A stretch of 57,460 bases of DNA from Caballeronia choica (lineage in GTDB: Bacteria; Pseudomonadota; Gammaproteobacteria; Burkholderiales; Burkholderiaceae), in contig NZ_FCON02000043.1 of the NCBI RefSeq assembly GCF_001544535.1, forward strand, positions 1 to 57,460, written 5' to 3'. Both the position numbers and the translations under genes were made by a program. The notes under the pieces were generated by a model. That model worked only from the letters and a program-made list of their open reading frames with translations. It was not told where the DNA came from and ran no database searches. Positions 17,995-26,391 of the stretch are shown in pieces; within the stretch, counting starts at the first letter, position 1, and the number at the start of each line of letters is the position of its first letter.

Positions 17995-18954
17995 CTACTG
18001 CGCCACCTTCGCCGGCCAGTTGAACCCCGGCTCACCCGGCCCCGGCGCCTGCACCGGAGCACCAAACAGCACACTCCGCGGATTCGTGCTGAAGGTGTCC
18101 GCCGCCCGGTCGATCGAACGCGCCGCGCTACTGACGTCGTCCGCGAACGAATTCACACGCGGCAGCGTTTCATACCCCACCCGCGCCGACAATTCGCGCA
18201 GCGACTCGTTCATGTCCGACAGCGCGACGCCCGCCTGTTCCGCCGCCGTGCCCGCCTTGTTCAGGTTCGACACGAACGGCCCGTCCGGCCGGTTCAAGGT
18301 CTGAATCAGCACATTGGTCGAAGCAAGCGCCTTGTCCAGTTGATTCAGCGTCGCGGGCAAACGCGCCGTCGCCGGTCCGACCTGGCTCGCCAGCGTCGCG
18401 ATGCCGTCCGCGGCGCCCTTCAGGCTCTCCGTGGTCGCAAGCAGGTGGTCGCGCACGTCGTCCGAGAGGAATTTGTCCGCGTCGTCGGAGAGGCGTTCGA
18501 GCTTGCGCAGGATCACGTCGCCGCGCTGCTGCAACTGATCGAAGATGCCGGGACGCATCGGCACCTCGGCCACGTCTTTCACCGACGACGGCAGCTCGCG
18601 CGTGTCGCGGCCGGTATCGTCGAGTTGCACGAACGCGATCCCCGTCACGCCCTGGAAGCCGAGCGTGGCGTAGGTGGAATGCGTCATCGGCGCGTTCTTG
18701 TCGACGAGAATCCGGATCCTGATCTGCCCCGGATGCGCGCGGTCGAAGCGAATCGACTCCACCTTGCCGACGCCAAGCCCGCGATAGCGCACGGCGGCAT
18801 CGGTGAAGAGGCCCGTCACGTTGGTCCGCGCGATCAGGTCGTATGGCACGCGCACGGTGCGATCGACGTTGAAGAAAAACACCGCGAGCGCGATCGCCGT
18901 GACGAGACCGATGGTGAAGAGGCCAGCCCAGAACGCATGGGATTTGTTTTCCAT
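17995..18954 (-). CDS. MCE-domain lipid transport protein (MlaD family)
   Basis: A 319-residue protein anchored by one N-terminal helix (about 10-30) with a single MCE domain (about 38-116: YRGLGVGKVESIRFD, LGFQGVTGIAFVQLDD). The C-terminal helical region (135-290) resembles the coiled stalks of PqiB- or Mce-type tunnels more than the short E. coli MlaD (about 180 residues). It should form the periplasmic lipid-binding ring of the transporter encoded upstream. AAAGGAA precedes the start. Confidence 0.9.
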   Translation of the reverse strand: MENKSHAFWAGLFTIGLVTAIALAVFFFNVDRTVRVPYDLIARTNVTGLFTDAAVRYRGLGVGKVESIRFDRAHPGQIRIRILVDKNAPMTHSTYATLGFQGVTGIAFVQLDDTGRDTRELPSSVKDVAEVPMRPGIFDQLQQRGDVILRKLERLSDDADKFLSDDVRDHLLATTESLKGAADGIATLASQVGPATARLPATLNQLDKALASTNVLIQTLNRPDGPFVSNLNKAGTAAEQAGVALSDMNESLRELSARVGYETLPRVNSFADDVSSAARSIDRAADTFSTNPRSVLFGAPVQAPGPGEPGFNWPAKVAQ

Positions 18955-19021
18955 CGACAGGTTCCTTTTTCGTGCTCGTTCGTTTGCTACTTTTGTGCGC
19001 GCGCCGGTGCGCGGGAGCGCA

Positions 19022-19897
19022 TCATCTCAGCCCGAGCGGCGCATCGTCCAGCGCGACGGCCGGCAATCGCGCGCGGCGCTCGGGTGGCAGCGCCAGCAAC
19101 GCGCGGCGTCCGCGCCGGCCGAGAAAATATTCGCGGATGAACGGATGATCGACCGCCACCGCTTCTTCGACGGGCGCCGCGACCAGCACGCGCCGGTCGG
19201 CGAGCACCGCAACGCGCGTCGACAGCGCGACCATCGTATCGAGATCGTGCGTGACCATCACGACCGTCAGGCCCAGCGCGCGATGCAGCGTCGCGATCAG
19301 GTCGACGAATTCATCGGACGCCTTCGGGTCGAGCCCGGCAGTCGGTTCGTCGAGGAAGAGCAGTTCCGGCTCAAGTGCGATCGCCCGCGCGATGCCCACG
19401 CGCTTGATCATCCCGCCGGAAAGCGCCGCCGGCATCTTGGTCGCGTGCTTGCACGAGAGCCCGACCATCTCGAGCTTGAGCATCACGAACTCGCGGATCA
19501 GGTCCTCCGGAATCTTGCCGAGTTCGCGAAACGGCTGCGCGATGTTGTCATACACCGACAGCGACGAAAACAGCGCGCCCTGCTGGAACATCATCCCCGA
19601 GCGCGTGCGCAGCATGCGGGCGGTCTCGGTGTTCATGTTCGCCCACTCCTCGCCGAGCACGCGGATGCGCCCCGAACTCGGCGATTCGAGCCCGAGCATC
19701 TGCCGCACGAGCGTGGTCTTGCCCGAGCCTGACCCGCCGAGCAGCGCGACGATCTCGCCGCGCCGCACCTCCAGGTTCAGGTGCTCGTGGATCACGGTAC
19801 GCCCGTAGCGCTTCGTCACGTCCTCGCACTGGATCACCGGCTCCGCGATGACGGGCGGCGGCTGGTGGCGCACGGCGGTGGCGAGTGACGTCGACAT
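19022..19897 (-). CDS. ABC transporter ATP-binding protein (MlaF family)
   Basis: A 291-residue ATPase with Walker A GGSGSGKT (54-61), the Q-loop FQQGALFSSLSVYDN, the signature ALSGGMIKRVGIARA and Walker B LLFLDEPTAGLD. FQQGALFSSL and the KMPAALSGGM region are characteristic of MlaF. A C-terminal tail of about 35 residues is basic. The start ATG overlaps the permease stop (ATGA), so the two are coupled. Confidence 0.93.
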   Translation of the reverse strand: MSTSLATAVRHQPPPVIAEPVIQCEDVTKRYGRTVIHEHLNLEVRRGEIVALLGGSGSGKTTLVRQMLGLESPSSGRIRVLGEEWANMNTETARMLRTRSGMMFQQGALFSSLSVYDNIAQPFRELGKIPEDLIREFVMLKLEMVGLSCKHATKMPAALSGGMIKRVGIARAIALEPELLFLDEPTAGLDPKASDEFVDLIATLHRALGLTVVMVTHDLDTMVALSTRVAVLADRRVLVAAPVEEAVAVDHPFIREYFLGRRGRRALLALPPERRARLPAVALDDAPLGLR

Positions 19898-21024
19898 CAG
19901 AGCCCCACGTTCTGGAAGAGGATCGCGAACACGGCGTCCGCGAGAATCACGATTGTGATCGACGTCACCACCGAGGTGGTCGTCCCTTCGCCCAGGCTCT
20001 GCGAATTCGCCTTGATGCGAAAGCCGAAGTGGCACGCTGCGAGCGCAATCAGCATGCCGAACACAACACCCTTGCCGAGCCCGATCCACAGGTTCGCGAT
20101 CCCGACCACGCCCGGCAGCGAGCGCACGAAGAACGAAAAGTCGATCGACAGCGCGAACTTCGCCGCGAGCGCGCCGCCCGTCAGCGCGATGATGTTGGTC
20201 CACATGACGAGGAGCGGCATCGCGATGCCAAGCGCGATCACGCGCGGCAGCACGAGGCGCAGGCCGTGCGGGATGCCCATCACCTGCATCGCGTCGAGTT
20301 CCTCGGTCACGCGCATCACGCCGATCTGCGCGGTGATTGCCGACCCGGAGCGCCCCGCGACGAGAATCGCCGACAGCACCGGCCCGAGTTCGCGAATCAC
20401 CGACAGGCCCAGGATATTCACGATGTACTGGTTCGCGCCGAAAATGCGCAGTTGCTGCGCAGAGAGATAGCTCAGCACGATGCCGATCAGGAACGCGACG
20501 AGCGCCGTGATCGCGAGCGCCTGGGTGCCGGCGCTATAGACGTTCGCCGAGATTTCCGTCCACGGAATGCGCTGCGGGCGGCGCACGAGGCCGATCAGGT
20601 CGAGCACGAAGCCGCCGAACATCGTGAGGCCGCCGTACAGGTGCTCGAAGAAGGAAAACAGCAGAAGCCCGAAGCGCGTGATGGGACCGGTGTGGTCGAT
20701 GGGTTCGGGTTCCTCGCGCTCGGCGTCGAGCAGCGCGACGCGCTCGAAAATCTCGCGCTGGGTATCCGAGAGCGCGACGACCTCCGGCATGCGCCGGCCC
20801 CAGATGCGCCACAGCGCCTGCCCGCCGACGTGATCGAGCCGTTCGATCGCAAGCAGGTCCCAGTTGCGGATCGATTCCCTGCCGATCGCTCGCAGCCGCC
20901 GCGTGACACCGCTCTTTGCGCGGTCGCGCGCGAGTGCGAGCGCCGTCCACTGGCCGGAGAGCCGGACCACCTTGCCCTGCTGACCGCCTTCCACTCGCAG
21001 GCGGGGCGGAGTATCGAAGTTCAA
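19897..21024 (-). CDS. MlaE-family permease with N-terminal STAS-like domain
   Basis: A 375-residue protein. The C-terminal 250 residues are an MlaE permease with five or six helices and the conserved ELGPVLSAILVAGRSGSAITAQIG loop and EELDAMQVMG coupling helix. The first 110 residues resemble a STAS domain (VRLSGQWTALAL), which in E. coli is the separate protein MlaB. It is the first gene of the lipid transport operon and diverges from birA across 179 bases. Confidence 0.9.
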   Translation of the reverse strand: MNFDTPPRLRVEGGQQGKVVRLSGQWTALALARDRAKSGVTRRLRAIGRESIRNWDLLAIERLDHVGGQALWRIWGRRMPEVVALSDTQREIFERVALLDAEREEPEPIDHTGPITRFGLLLFSFFEHLYGGLTMFGGFVLDLIGLVRRPQRIPWTEISANVYSAGTQALAITALVAFLIGIVLSYLSAQQLRIFGANQYIVNILGLSVIRELGPVLSAILVAGRSGSAITAQIGVMRVTEELDAMQVMGIPHGLRLVLPRVIALGIAMPLLVMWTNIIALTGGALAAKFALSIDFSFFVRSLPGVVGIANLWIGLGKGVVFGMLIALAACHFGFRIKANSQSLGEGTTTSVVTSITIVILADAVFAILFQNVGL

Positions 21025-21203
21025 GGATTGGATCGCCTTGGGGAAAGGGAGAAGACATTGTAGCGAAGGTTGATGCGGGAAAAGGGCTTAACTCAGCCGA
21101 ACCCGTCAGCCGAAGCCGTCAGCCGAAACCCGCCCCGCGACCGGCGCCGGACGGCCTTTTCGCGGCGTCCGCGCGCGGCTGCGGCGCGGCTACAATGCAA
21201 GAC

Positions 21204-22118
21204 ATGAACTCTTCAAACTCGCTCTTCCCGCTCGACGCCCCCTGGCGCATCGACTCCGATCGGCTCACGACGCTCGTCGCGCGGCAGGTGCGCGACTGGT
21301 CAATCGAGATCGTCGACGAAACCGGGTCCACCAATGCCGACCTGATGGCGCGCATGAAGGAACGCCCGCGCGACCGGTCGCCGGCGAGCGCGATCGCGCC
21401 GCTCGTGCGCGTCGCGTATTCGCAGACGGCGGGGCGCGGCCGGCGCGGGCGTCCGTGGGTTGCGCAGCCGGGCAACGCGCTGCTCTTTTCGATCGCGTGC
21501 GTGTTGCAGCGGCCGATCGAAGGGCTCGCCGGATTGAGTCTCGCCGTCGGCACCGGCGTGCTCGACGCCATGGACACGCTGCCGCTGTCGGCATCGGCAA
21601 GGCTAGCGCTGAAGTGGCCGAACGACGTGCTGATCGACGACGGCAAGCTTGCCGGCATCCTGATCGAGACGGCCTGGAACACGCCGCAAACGACGGCGGT
21701 CGTGATCGGCATCGGCATCAACCTGCACGGCGCGGCTGAACTCGCCGCGCAAGTCGAGGAAGCCAACCGGCAAAGCAGCGCGACAGCGACGACGCCGCCG
21801 GGCAACGCGCCAGCGTCGCTTTCGCGCGCCTGGCCGGGCGCCAATCTCACCGATACGCTCGCCGCCATGCTCAACGCGCTCGACGCGACCCTCACGCGCT
21901 TCTCCGCCGAGGGCTTCCGGCCGTTCCGCCAGCCGTGGCTTGCGGCGCACGCCTATGCGGGCTGCGAAGTCGTGCTGCTCGAACAAGGCGTGGAAGTGGC
22001 GCGCGGCGCGGCGGCCGGCGTCGACGACCAGGGCCAGTTGCAGATCGACACGCCGGCAGGCCTGCGCACGGTCGCGACCGGCGACGTCACGCTGAGGCTC
22101 GGGGAGCCGCGTCCGTGA
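21204..22118 (+). CDS. birA: biotin--[acetyl-CoA-carboxylase] ligase, monofunctional
   Basis: A 304-residue enzyme that activates biotin to biotinyl-AMP and attaches it to the carboxyl carrier protein. The biotin-binding loop GRGRRGRPW is at 77-85, with K137WPND and K148LAGILIE. There is no N-terminal helix-turn-helix, so it cannot repress a bio operon as the E. coli protein does. TACAAT at 21191-21196 looks like a -10 and would start the transcript at or near the ATG at 21204; an ATG at 21195 is the alternative. It overlaps coaX by 4 bases. Confidence 0.93.
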   Translation: MNSSNSLFPLDAPWRIDSDRLTTLVARQVRDWSIEIVDETGSTNADLMARMKERPRDRSPASAIAPLVRVAYSQTAGRGRRGRPWVAQPGNALLFSIACVLQRPIEGLAGLSLAVGTGVLDAMDTLPLSASARLALKWPNDVLIDDGKLAGILIETAWNTPQTTAVVIGIGINLHGAAELAAQVEEANRQSSATATTPPGNAPASLSRAWPGANLTDTLAAMLNALDATLTRFSAEGFRPFRQPWLAAHAYAGCEVVLLEQGVEVARGAAAGVDDQGQLQIDTPAGLRTVATGDVTLRLGEPRP

Positions 22119-22918
22119 GCGGCACGGCACGGCTTCTGGTCGACGCGGGCAACAGCCGGATCAAGTGGTCGATGATCGCGGAAGACGGGGCGGCGCTCGG
22201 CAGCGGCGCGTTCGAACACGCAGCGCAAGCACTCGCGCCCGACTGGCAGGGATTACCCCAGCCGCTCGACGCATGGATTTCGAATGTCGCGGGCGATGCG
22301 GCGGGCCAACGCATCGACGCGATCATCGACGCGCGCTGGCCCGGCCTGCCGCGCACGACCGTTCGCGCACAGGCGCGCCAGTGCGGCGTGACGAACTGCT
22401 ACGCGGAACCGTCCGCGCTCGGCAGCGACCGCTGGTGCGGCCTGATCGGCGCCCACGCGGCGTTCCCCGGCGAAAACCTGCTGATCGCGACTTTCGGCAC
22501 CGCGACGACGCTAGAAGCCCTGCGCGCGGACGGCACGTTCACCGGCGGCCTGATCGCGCCGGGCTGGTCGCTGATGATGCACTCGCTCGGCACGCACACC
22601 GCCCAGTTGCCGACGCTCGATGCCGCCGCCGCCCGCCGCGAGCTCGACAACGGGCTCGGTAGATCACGCAGCGTCTTCGCGAACGACACGCGCGGCGCCG
22701 TATCGGCGGGTTGCCTGCTCGCGCAGGCGGGCCTGATCGAACGGGCCTGGGAAGATTTACACGCCGACTGGCGGTCCGATGTGCGTCTCGTCCTCGGCGG
22801 CGGTGCGGCGAGCGAAATCGCCGGGGCGTTGAGCGTGCCGCATACTCGCCACGATTCACTCGTGCTGGCCGGACTCGCGCTGATCGCGCGCGATGCCGCC
22901 GAACGCAACCTTTCCTGA
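22115..22918 (+). CDS. coaX: type III pantothenate kinase
   Basis: A 267-residue ASKHA-fold kinase for the first step of CoA synthesis. The phosphate loop DAGNSRIKW begins at residue 10; [12 protein letters not shown] and the adenosine motif TFGTATT and GGLIAPGW follow. The start is GTG overlapping the birA stop (GTGA). Type III enzymes are not inhibited by CoA. The birA-coaX pairing is common in beta-proteobacteria. Confidence 0.94.
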   Translation: MSGTARLLVDAGNSRIKWSMIAEDGAALGSGAFEHAAQALAPDWQGLPQPLDAWISNVAGDAAGQRIDAIIDARWPGLPRTTVRAQARQCGVTNCYAEPSALGSDRWCGLIGAHAAFPGENLLIATFGTATTLEALRADGTFTGGLIAPGWSLMMHSLGTHTAQLPTLDAAAARRELDNGLGRSRSVFANDTRGAVSAGCLLAQAGLIERAWEDLHADWRSDVRLVLGGGAASEIAGALSVPHTRHDSLVLAGLALIARDAAERNLS

Positions 22919-22931
22919 CGGAGCCTCCGAC

Positions 22932-23174
22932 ATGCTGCGCTGGCTGATCCCCGTTCTCATCCTGGCTAACCTGCTCATGCTGGCCGTCGCGCATGGTGCG
23001 TTCGGTCCGCTGCCGGCGGCGGGCGCGCGCGAACCGCATCATCTGTTGCTGCAGGTGCGGCCTGAAATGCTGTCGACGCGGCCGCTGAGTCCCGAAGATG
23101 CCGCCGATCAGGCGATCGTCGGCGGGCCGGCGCCCGTCGCGCGCGTCCAGGCGTCGCCGCTCGGGAAGCAATAA
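22932..23174 (+). CDS. small membrane-anchored hypothetical protein
   Basis: An 80-residue protein with one N-terminal hydrophobic helix (WLIPVLILANLLMLAVAHGAF) and a short polar, Pro/Ala-rich tail. It lies 13 bases after coaX with GGAG upstream, so it is probably the third gene of that operon. Related operons often have a longer SPOR-domain gene at this place; no SPOR domain is visible here, so this may be a reduced version. Confidence 0.6.
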   Translation: MLRWLIPVLILANLLMLAVAHGAFGPLPAAGAREPHHLLLQVRPEMLSTRPLSPEDAADQAIVGGPAPVARVQASPLGKQ

Positions 23175-23186
23175 GCGCCGACGTCG

Positions 23187-23669
23187 TCAGGACTGCGCGC
23201 GGACCTTCTTCAGGAGCGCAGTGGTCGAGCGGTCGTGCTCGAACGCGATCGCGAGCGCCTTGCCGCCCCAGCCGCGCACGAGCGCCGATTCGGCGAGCGT
23301 GTCCATGTCGTAATCGCCGCCCTTCACGAGCACGTCGGGGCGTAGCGCCTCGATCAATTGAAGCGGCGTCGGTTCCTCGAACTTCACGACCCAGTCGACG
23401 CTTTCCAGCGCGGCCAACAGCGCCATGCGGTCGTCCTCCCGGTTGATCGGACGGTCGTCGCCCTTGCCGAGCATGCGCACGGAAGCATCGCTATTCACGC
23501 CGACGATCAGCGTCGCGCCGAGCGCGCGGGCGTCGGCGAGATAGGTGACGTGGCCGCGATGCAGGATATCGAAGACACCGTTCGTGAACACGACCGGACC
23601 AGCCAGCGTGGGACGAAGGCCTGCGAGCGCGTCGCGGGTGATGATCTTGCGTTCGAAAATGGCTGGCAT
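23187..23669 (-). CDS. hldC: D-glycero-beta-D-manno-heptose 1-phosphate adenylyltransferase
   Basis: A 160-residue nucleotidyltransferase with the H37xGH40 motif (GVFDILHRGH) and the ISSTA-like ending DRSTTALLKKV. It makes ADP-heptose for the lipopolysaccharide core. It is a stand-alone version of the C-terminal domain of E. coli HldE (also called rfaE2). The ATG at 23669 opens the conserved N-terminus MPAIFERKI; the upstream in-frame extension is not credible. It converges on the small gene at 22932. Confidence 0.93.
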   Translation of the reverse strand: MPAIFERKIITRDALAGLRPTLAGPVVFTNGVFDILHRGHVTYLADARALGATLIVGVNSDASVRMLGKGDDRPINREDDRMALLAALESVDWVVKFEEPTPLQLIEALRPDVLVKGGDYDMDTLAESALVRGWGGKALAIAFEHDRSTTALLKKVRAQS

Positions 23670-23745
23670 CGCTGCGTTCAGTGGATTGGGATGGACGGAT
23701 TTTGCCACGCGTGAACCCGGGGCCCGGATGAGAATGCGGGCCCAG

Positions 23746-23788
23746 AAACACAACAGCCCGCCGGTCGGACCGGCGGGCTGTTGTGTTT
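23746..23788. terminator. very long perfect hairpin after the ferritin-like gene
   Basis: The arms 23746-23766 and 23768-23788 are perfect 21-base complements separated by one G. Terminal AAACACAAC/GTTGTGTTT gives mixed U-rich ends on the minus strand. It lies 30 bases beyond the ferritin-like stop, where a terminator is expected. Confidence 0.75.
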
Positions 23789-23818
23789 GTTGCCTTCGCA
23801 AAAAGGCGGCGAGTACGC

Positions 23819-24694
23819 TCAGGCCGGCTGTTCGGCCGATCCGGGCGCTGCGGCTTGCAAGCGCAGCACCACTTCCTTGCGATAGCGGTTCAGTTCCTGC
23901 GCCGTCGCGAACGAGCGCTCGAACAGGATCGACAGGTTGTGCAGAATCCGCTCGACTACCTTCTTTTCCCAACTGTCGTCGAAGCGGATCTGGTCGTCGA
24001 GCCAGCGTTCGAGCCATTCCGGGTCCGGCAGGCGCGATTGAATCGTGTCGCGCGGGAACAGCGCCTGGTTGACGTGCAGGTTCGTGGGATGCAGCGGCTT
24101 TTCGGTGCGCCGCGCCGACGCCATCAACACGCCGATTTTCGCGAACGCCGCGCGCGCCGTGTCGCCGGCCTGCGCCATCGCCTTCTTCATGTAACGAAGA
24201 TACGCGCCGCCGTGACGGGCTTCGTCGCGCGAAATGGTTTCGTAGATCGCCTTGATCACCGGCTCCGTGTGCCATTCGGCGGCACGGCGATACCAGTGGT
24301 TCAGGCGGATTTCGCCGCAGAAATGCAGCATCAGCGTTTCGAGCGGCGGCGCGGGATCGAATTCGAAGCGCACCGCGTGCAACTCCTCTTCCGACGGAAC
24401 GAGCTCCGGCTTGAAGCGGCGCAGATACTCCATCAGCACCAGCGAATGCTTTTGTTCCTCGAAGAACCACACGCTCATGAACGCGGAGAAGTCGCTGTCA
24501 TGGTGGTTGTCGCGCAGGAACATTTCGGTTGCGGGAAGTGCGGACCATTCGGTGATCGCGTTCATCTTGATGGTCTTCGCCTGCTCGTCGGTGAGCAGGG
24601 ACGCATCGAACTTGTCCCAGGGAATGTCTTTCTCCATGTCCCAACGAACCGATTCCAGCGATTTATAAAGTTCCGGATAAAGCATGGTGTTCAT
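23819..24694 (-). CDS. ferritin-like diiron protein (acyl-ACP desaturase-like)
   Basis: A 291-residue helical protein with a complete diiron ligand set: E49 (AITEWSALP), E79-E80-x-x-H83 (FFEEQKHS), E128 (CGEIRLNHW) and D157-E158-x-x-H161 (DEARHGG). This pattern is shared by ferritin-like oxidases and stearoyl-ACP desaturases. The substrate is unknown; lipid oxidation or desaturation is possible. The ATG at 24694 has AGGGGTGG upstream. It is the next gene downstream of litR on the same strand, 473 bases away, so shared control is possible but not shown. Confidence 0.75.
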   Translation of the reverse strand: MNTMLYPELYKSLESVRWDMEKDIPWDKFDASLLTDEQAKTIKMNAITEWSALPATEMFLRDNHHDSDFSAFMSVWFFEEQKHSLVLMEYLRRFKPELVPSEEELHAVRFEFDPAPPLETLMLHFCGEIRLNHWYRRAAEWHTEPVIKAIYETISRDEARHGGAYLRYMKKAMAQAGDTARAAFAKIGVLMASARRTEKPLHPTNLHVNQALFPRDTIQSRLPDPEWLERWLDDQIRFDDSWEKKVVERILHNLSILFERSFATAQELNRYRKEVVLRLQAAAPGSAEQPA

Positions 24695-25167
24695 AGTCCA
24701 CCCCTGATCTGCCACTTAGTGCGACATTATGTCTGTAGTTACTTTCGGCCCGGCGCGCGAGGCTTGCGCACCGGACAACCAAGCTTTCAATTTTACGCGG
24801 GAAACAGGCCCACAGATGCGATAAAACGGCAATAAGCGCCCGCCGCATCGATCTGCGACGTTTTGCCCGTTGCTCGAACGCCGCACAATGTTCGGCGGCC
24901 TTGCGTTTTTCTACCTGGGTAAGGAGCGAAAACCCGTGCCTGGGATAGGAAGGAAACCGGCGTCTGGCCCGCGCGGATGGCGCCGATCACGCCGGTCGCG
25001 CTGAGTGCGCAGCATGCCTGCGCTACATGACAGTCTTGCGATGTGCGCCAATCCGTGTGCGCGATGCCGTGTTGCGTGCGCCCTTTTCGCGGACTGCCGG
25101 CACCCGCCGGACACCCGCCGCGGCGGCTCTGAAACCCGCCAGCGAACAAGCGCGAAACGCTTACCGA
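24695..25167. other. 473-base gene-free stretch between litR and the ferritin-like gene
   Basis: Short frames here have poor composition and no ribosome sites. I see no strong terminator after litR, no tRNA and no clear promoter. The left 100 bases are moderately AT-rich and should hold the ferritin-like promoter. Confidence 0.4.
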
Positions 25168-26151
25168 TCATAGCACGGTGGCCCGCCGCCACGATGCAAC
25201 CGTATCGTCGATCGGGGTAAGTCCCGGCACGCACGACACGCCGTCGGCCAGCTTGCGGCGCAGCACCGGGCTGCTGCCGCCAACCCAGATTTCGACCTCC
25301 GGCGGCAGCAGGCCGCGCAGTTCGGCAAGACCGTTCGTCACGGTCTGCGCGGGCATCGCCGGGGAAAACGACAGCGCCACGACGTCGACCTTGTGCGCGC
25401 TCACGGCATCGACGATGTCGTGCAGCGGCGTCTGCGGCCCGAGCCCGATGCATTCGCATTCCGCGAGCGAGAACATCGCTTCCGCCATCAGGATGCCGAG
25501 CCCGTGGCTCTCGCCCGTCAACGTGGTGAGCAAGAGGCGCGGCCGGCCGCCGCGACCGCGCAGCGCATCCGACAGCGGCCGCAGCAGGGTGCGCAGCGTC
25601 ACCTGCATCGCCTCGCTGAACAGGTGCTCGTGATAGACCTGCAGCGTTCCGGCCGCCCATGCGTTGCCGACCCGCGCCGACAGCGGCGCCGCGACGTCGA
25701 GCACGAAGCGCTCGAGGCCGTCGCGGGTCGCGCGCTTGAGCAGCTCGAAGCGGAAATTGTCGTAGGCGCCCGTGCGCAGCAGCCCGACCAGGCGATCGAG
25801 TTCAGCGTCCGGCGCATCCTGCCCGACGCCCGATTCCTGCGCCAGTTGCTGCAACACCTCGATCGACTGCGCGAGCACCTTGCTCGGCCGATGCCCTGCA
25901 TCGAGCAGGCGCTTCACGAGCCGCAGCTTCGTCACCTGTTCCTGCGGATAGAGACGTTCGCCGCCCGGTGAACGCATTGGCGTCGGGAACCCGTAGCGCC
26001 GCTCCCAGACCCTCAGCGTGTCCTTGGTCAGGCCGATTTCATGCGCAATCGCGCCGATGCCGATGCCCGCGAGCGGCACAAGTTCGTCGTCGTGACCGGC
26101 GCCGTTGGACGACGGCGCTCCAGTGACGGGAATTTCTGGTATGTTTGTCAT
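25168..26151 (-). CDS. litR: LitR/CarH-type MerR regulator with B12-binding domain
   Basis: A 327-residue regulator. The N-terminal MerR winged helix (33-100) contains GAIAHEIGLTKDTLRVWERRYGFP and RSPGGERLYP. The four-helix cobalamin-capping region has W165 and E175-H176 at the spacing of CarH W131 and E141-H142. The Rossmann B12 domain has E214-S-H216-G-L-G, the ExHxxG cobalt-ligand motif. Members bind adenosylcobalamin, repress in the dark and release DNA in light. CarH H132, the second cobalt ligand of the lit form, is A166 here. The start ATG (26151) lies inside an operator-like palindrome, suggesting autoregulation. It diverges from the amine oxidase/DUF1365/CFA operon. Confidence 0.88.
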   Translation of the reverse strand: MTNIPEIPVTGAPSSNGAGHDDELVPLAGIGIGAIAHEIGLTKDTLRVWERRYGFPTPMRSPGGERLYPQEQVTKLRLVKRLLDAGHRPSKVLAQSIEVLQQLAQESGVGQDAPDAELDRLVGLLRTGAYDNFRFELLKRATRDGLERFVLDVAAPLSARVGNAWAAGTLQVYHEHLFSEAMQVTLRTLLRPLSDALRGRGGRPRLLLTTLTGESHGLGILMAEAMFSLAECECIGLGPQTPLHDIVDAVSAHKVDVVALSFSPAMPAQTVTNGLAELRGLLPPEVEIWVGGSSPVLRRKLADGVSCVPGLTPIDDTVASWRRATVL

Positions 26152-26278
26152 GGACAAAATGCTAAATCTTCCAAGTTTCTAAAATCCTTCGCCACGCCTT
26201 AATCCTTATATTAAAAAGGTTTAAGCGTAGTCATGATTTACCCATCATAGACGAATTTTCAGATTTATCATGGACAAA
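26144..26278. promoter_or_regulatory. symmetric operator-like palindromes between litR and the amine oxidase operon
   Basis: Site 1, TTTGTC-ATG-GACAAA (26144-26158), covers the litR start codon. Site 2, TTTATC-ATG-GACAAA (26264-26278), is exactly 120 bases away. Midway is an imperfect dyad TTAATCCTT-N8-AAGGTTTAA (26199-26224, centre 26211.5). A degenerate copy ATCATAGACGAA lies at 26244-26255. The region is AT-rich compared with its surroundings. Binding by LitR is inferred from position and repetition. Confidence 0.6.
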
Positions 26279-26391
26279 TGTTGGTCCGATGTCGAAGTGC
26301 ATCCGGGTCGGCTCATGCTGCGTAATTCCGGAAGCCACGCAGCACGGAATGCGCCCGACCCTTCGCCGAGCGCTCGAGCCACGGAGATTTC

